A DNA stretch of 6,273 nt from Chloroflexota bacterium (lineage in GTDB: Bacteria > Chloroflexota > Anaerolineae > Promineifilales > Promineifilaceae): NCBI GenBank assembly GCA_963169155.1, contig CAUJGI010000381.1, positions 1-6,273 of the forward strand. Reading direction: 5' to 3'. The position numbers were made by a program, and so were the translations under genes. Below are positions 5,167 to 6,273 of the stretch, piece by piece. The notes under the pieces were generated by a model, which saw only the letters and a list, made by a program, of their open reading frames with translations, was not told where the DNA came from and did not search any database. Positions within the stretch are counted from its first letter, which is position 1. The number at the start of each line of letters is the position of its first letter.

Positions 5167-5814
5167 CTACACGATAATCCGCAAGAAGAGAACTTCCCCG
5201 AACAAGTTCCCCCGATCGTCTCGCATTTTCCAATCGCCAAAGTAGGTGCCCCGCCGTGCGGGGGCCGTAAGTTGGATGGAGATCAGCACTTCTTGCCCGG
5301 GCGCGCAAGGAGGCAGCGGGATGCTGCGCTGGGTGGTCATCGCCGTGCCTTTGACAAATACCAGCCGGAAATCCTCGTTCCACGGCCGTTTCCCACTATT
5401 TTTCACCCGCCACGTCTTGGTAAACGTCTGTCCTGGGGCGATGCGCGTGTCGTCGGGGATGGTCACATCGGCGACAAAGGCGCTGCTGCTGGGGCGGTTG
5501 TCGATGGCAATGATGCGCGTAAACAAGATGTCGCCAAAAACGCTGCCGCGATCATCCTGCAAGCGCCAATCGCTGAAGTAGGTACCTGGTTTGCTGGGCA
5601 CGGTGAACTGGATAGAAATATCGGCCGTTTTCCCAGGCTGCACGTTGGGCACGGGCTGGACCGTCTGGTTGGTCATTGCGCTGCCGTCGGCAAACACCAG
5701 CTTATAACCGCTGCCCCAGGCCACATTGCCCGTATTTTTGAGGCGCCACGTCTTGACAAAGGTGGAATCTGCCTGCAATCGCGTGTCATCGGGGATGGTG
5801 ACGTCGGCCACAAA
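5167..5814 (-). repeat. Tandem intragenic duplication with 336-bp period
   Basis: The two Ig-like domains are direct repeats at DNA level with a constant offset of 336 bp (112 codons). Matching words include CGCGTGTC at 5444-5451 and 5780-5787, CGCCACGTCTTG at 5408-5419 and 5744-5755, and CCAATCGC at 5230-5237 and 5566-5573. Because the offset is the same across the unit, no insertion or deletion has accumulated between these anchors. The second copy (nearer 5167) ends the protein. Confidence 0.8.
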
Positions 5815-6273
5815 TTGGGCGTTGGGAGCCGGTGCGGGCTGTGGTGGCGGCGGTGGTTCAGGGACAGGCTCAGGCTCTGGTTCCGGTTCGGGGATTGGCT
5901 GAGGCTGCGGTTCAGGCGTTGGCGGTGGCGTTACCGGTTGGGGCGGCGTCACCGGGCCGGGAGGTGGCCCCGGTTCAGGGAAAGTGCCTGGGTCCGGCGG
6001 GCCGGGCACGACGGGCTGCGGCGGGCCGCCAATCTCCGGTACGTTAATCACACCGCTGCCTTCGGGCACGATAAAGCGGTGCTTGAGGGTGAAATCGGTG
6101 ACCGGCTTGATGAGCCGCTGCGCCTTGTTGGCGATCCCGCCAAAGCTGCCACCTAGATACCAGATGGCCGCGCCTTCAATCTCTGGGAAGCGAGCGTACA
6201 GCTCACCCACGCGGCGAATGACGGCGATGGCCTGGGCCGGACAGGGTACGCTGTCTAGCGTCCAACCACACTC
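5167..6273 (-). CDS. C-terminal part of a protein with proline-rich linker and two NBR1-type Ig-like domains (5' partial)
   Basis: The frame is open from the window edge (6273) to TAG at 5167-5169, giving 368 visible residues. GTG 6210 is most likely an internal Val, because the same frame continues upstream as ECGWTLDSVPCPAQAIAVIRR. The visible N-terminal part (6043-6273) includes YARFPEIEGAAIWYLGGSFG and GIANKAQRLIKPVTDF. It looks like the end of a globular, possibly glycosidase-like barrel domain, but this is weak. Next comes a linker of about 73 residues of Pro with Glu, Gln and Gly (5824-6042). Two Ig-like domains of the NBR1 central type follow (5503-5823 and 5170-5481), each with FVADVTIPDDTR, a TWR(L/V)KN(T/S)G strand and a final GTYF.DW...DDRG..FG. 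Such domains serve as protein- or surface-interaction modules in bacterial extracellular proteins; their ligand is not known. Secretion cannot be checked because the N-terminus is missing. The gene converges on the SPFH gene and is probably unrelated to it. Confidence 0.85.
   Translation of the reverse strand, partial: ECGWTLDSVPCPAQAIAVIRRVGELYARFPEIEGAAIWYLGGSFGGIANKAQRLIKPVTDFTLKHRFIVPEGSGVINVPEIGGPPQPVVPGPPDPGTFPEPGPPPGPVTPPQPVTPPPTPEPQPQPIPEPEPEPEPVPEPPPPPQPAPAPNAQFVADVTIPDDTRLQADSTFVKTWRLKNTGNVAWGSGYKLVFADGSAMTNQTVQPVPNVQPGKTADISIQFTVPSKPGTYFSDWRLQDDRGSVFGDILFTRIIAIDNRPSSSAFVADVTIPDDTRIAPGQTFTKTWRVKNSGKRPWNEDFRLVFVKGTAMTTQRSIPLPPCAPGQEVLISIQLTAPARRGTYFGDWKMRDDRGNLFGEVLFLRIIV

Noticed and set aside
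5272..6156. Long + strand open frame opposite the NBR1-Ig gene
   Set aside because: Its Arg/Trp/Leu-rich repeats are the reverse reading of the Pro/Glu linker; no start signal or domain supports it.
6208..6210. GTG at 6210 as start of the - strand gene
   Set aside because: The frame remains open to the window edge, the upstream residues continue the same globular-looking domain, and there is no ribosome site before it.

Overview
The window looks like chromosome of a GC-rich, multi-domain-protein-rich environmental bacterium, most likely a member of Chloroflexota (Anaerolineae-like). This is inferred from the tandem NBR1-type Ig-like domains on a Pro/Glu linker, the DUF2207 and SPFH genes, and intergenic gaps filled with palindromic repeats. 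No rRNA or tRNA gene, CRISPR array or transposase gene is visible, so the taxonomic placement rests on protein style only.

Layout. Positions 1-83 are the last 26 codons of a gene that resembles the C-terminus of an amino-acid-type ABC transporter substrate-binding protein. Positions 133-531 encode a small, AT-rich HNH nuclease-like protein that starts with GTG. Positions 532-774 contain no gene but hold two compound palindromic elements: a four-hairpin element bounded by 8-bp inverted ends (546-648) and a pair of inverted REP-like units (669-743). Positions 775-5095 hold four genes on the + strand: a secreted/membrane DUF2207 protein with a Gly/Ser tail, a small protein with two membrane segments and a C-terminal zinc ribbon, a soluble helical protein of unknown family, and an SPFH protein whose C-terminus carries an excisionase-type helix-turn-helix. 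A 15-bp hairpin (5101-5161) separates this block from a convergent - strand gene (5167 to beyond 6273). That gene ends in two NBR1-type Ig-like domains after a proline-rich linker, and its N-terminus lies outside the window.

The four + strand genes are the most interesting part. An SPFH protein of the YdjI/'virion core-like' type, a two-TM zinc-ribbon protein and a large membrane protein with a Gly/Ser-rich tail recall the PspA-YdjGHI membrane-stress locus of Bacillus subtilis. Here no recognisable PspA is present; an unassigned 191-residue helical protein sits in its place, and the SPFH protein ends in a DNA-binding-type fold instead of the usual zinc ribbon. Whether these genes act together is inference from order and strand: the gaps between them (58, 94 and 110 bp) are longer than in a tight operon.

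Two window-scale patterns stand out. Every intergenic gap except the short one at 84-132 contains its own, different palindrome family. The octamer palindrome ACGGCCGT occurs seven times, far more often than base composition predicts, and resembles a highly iterated palindrome.
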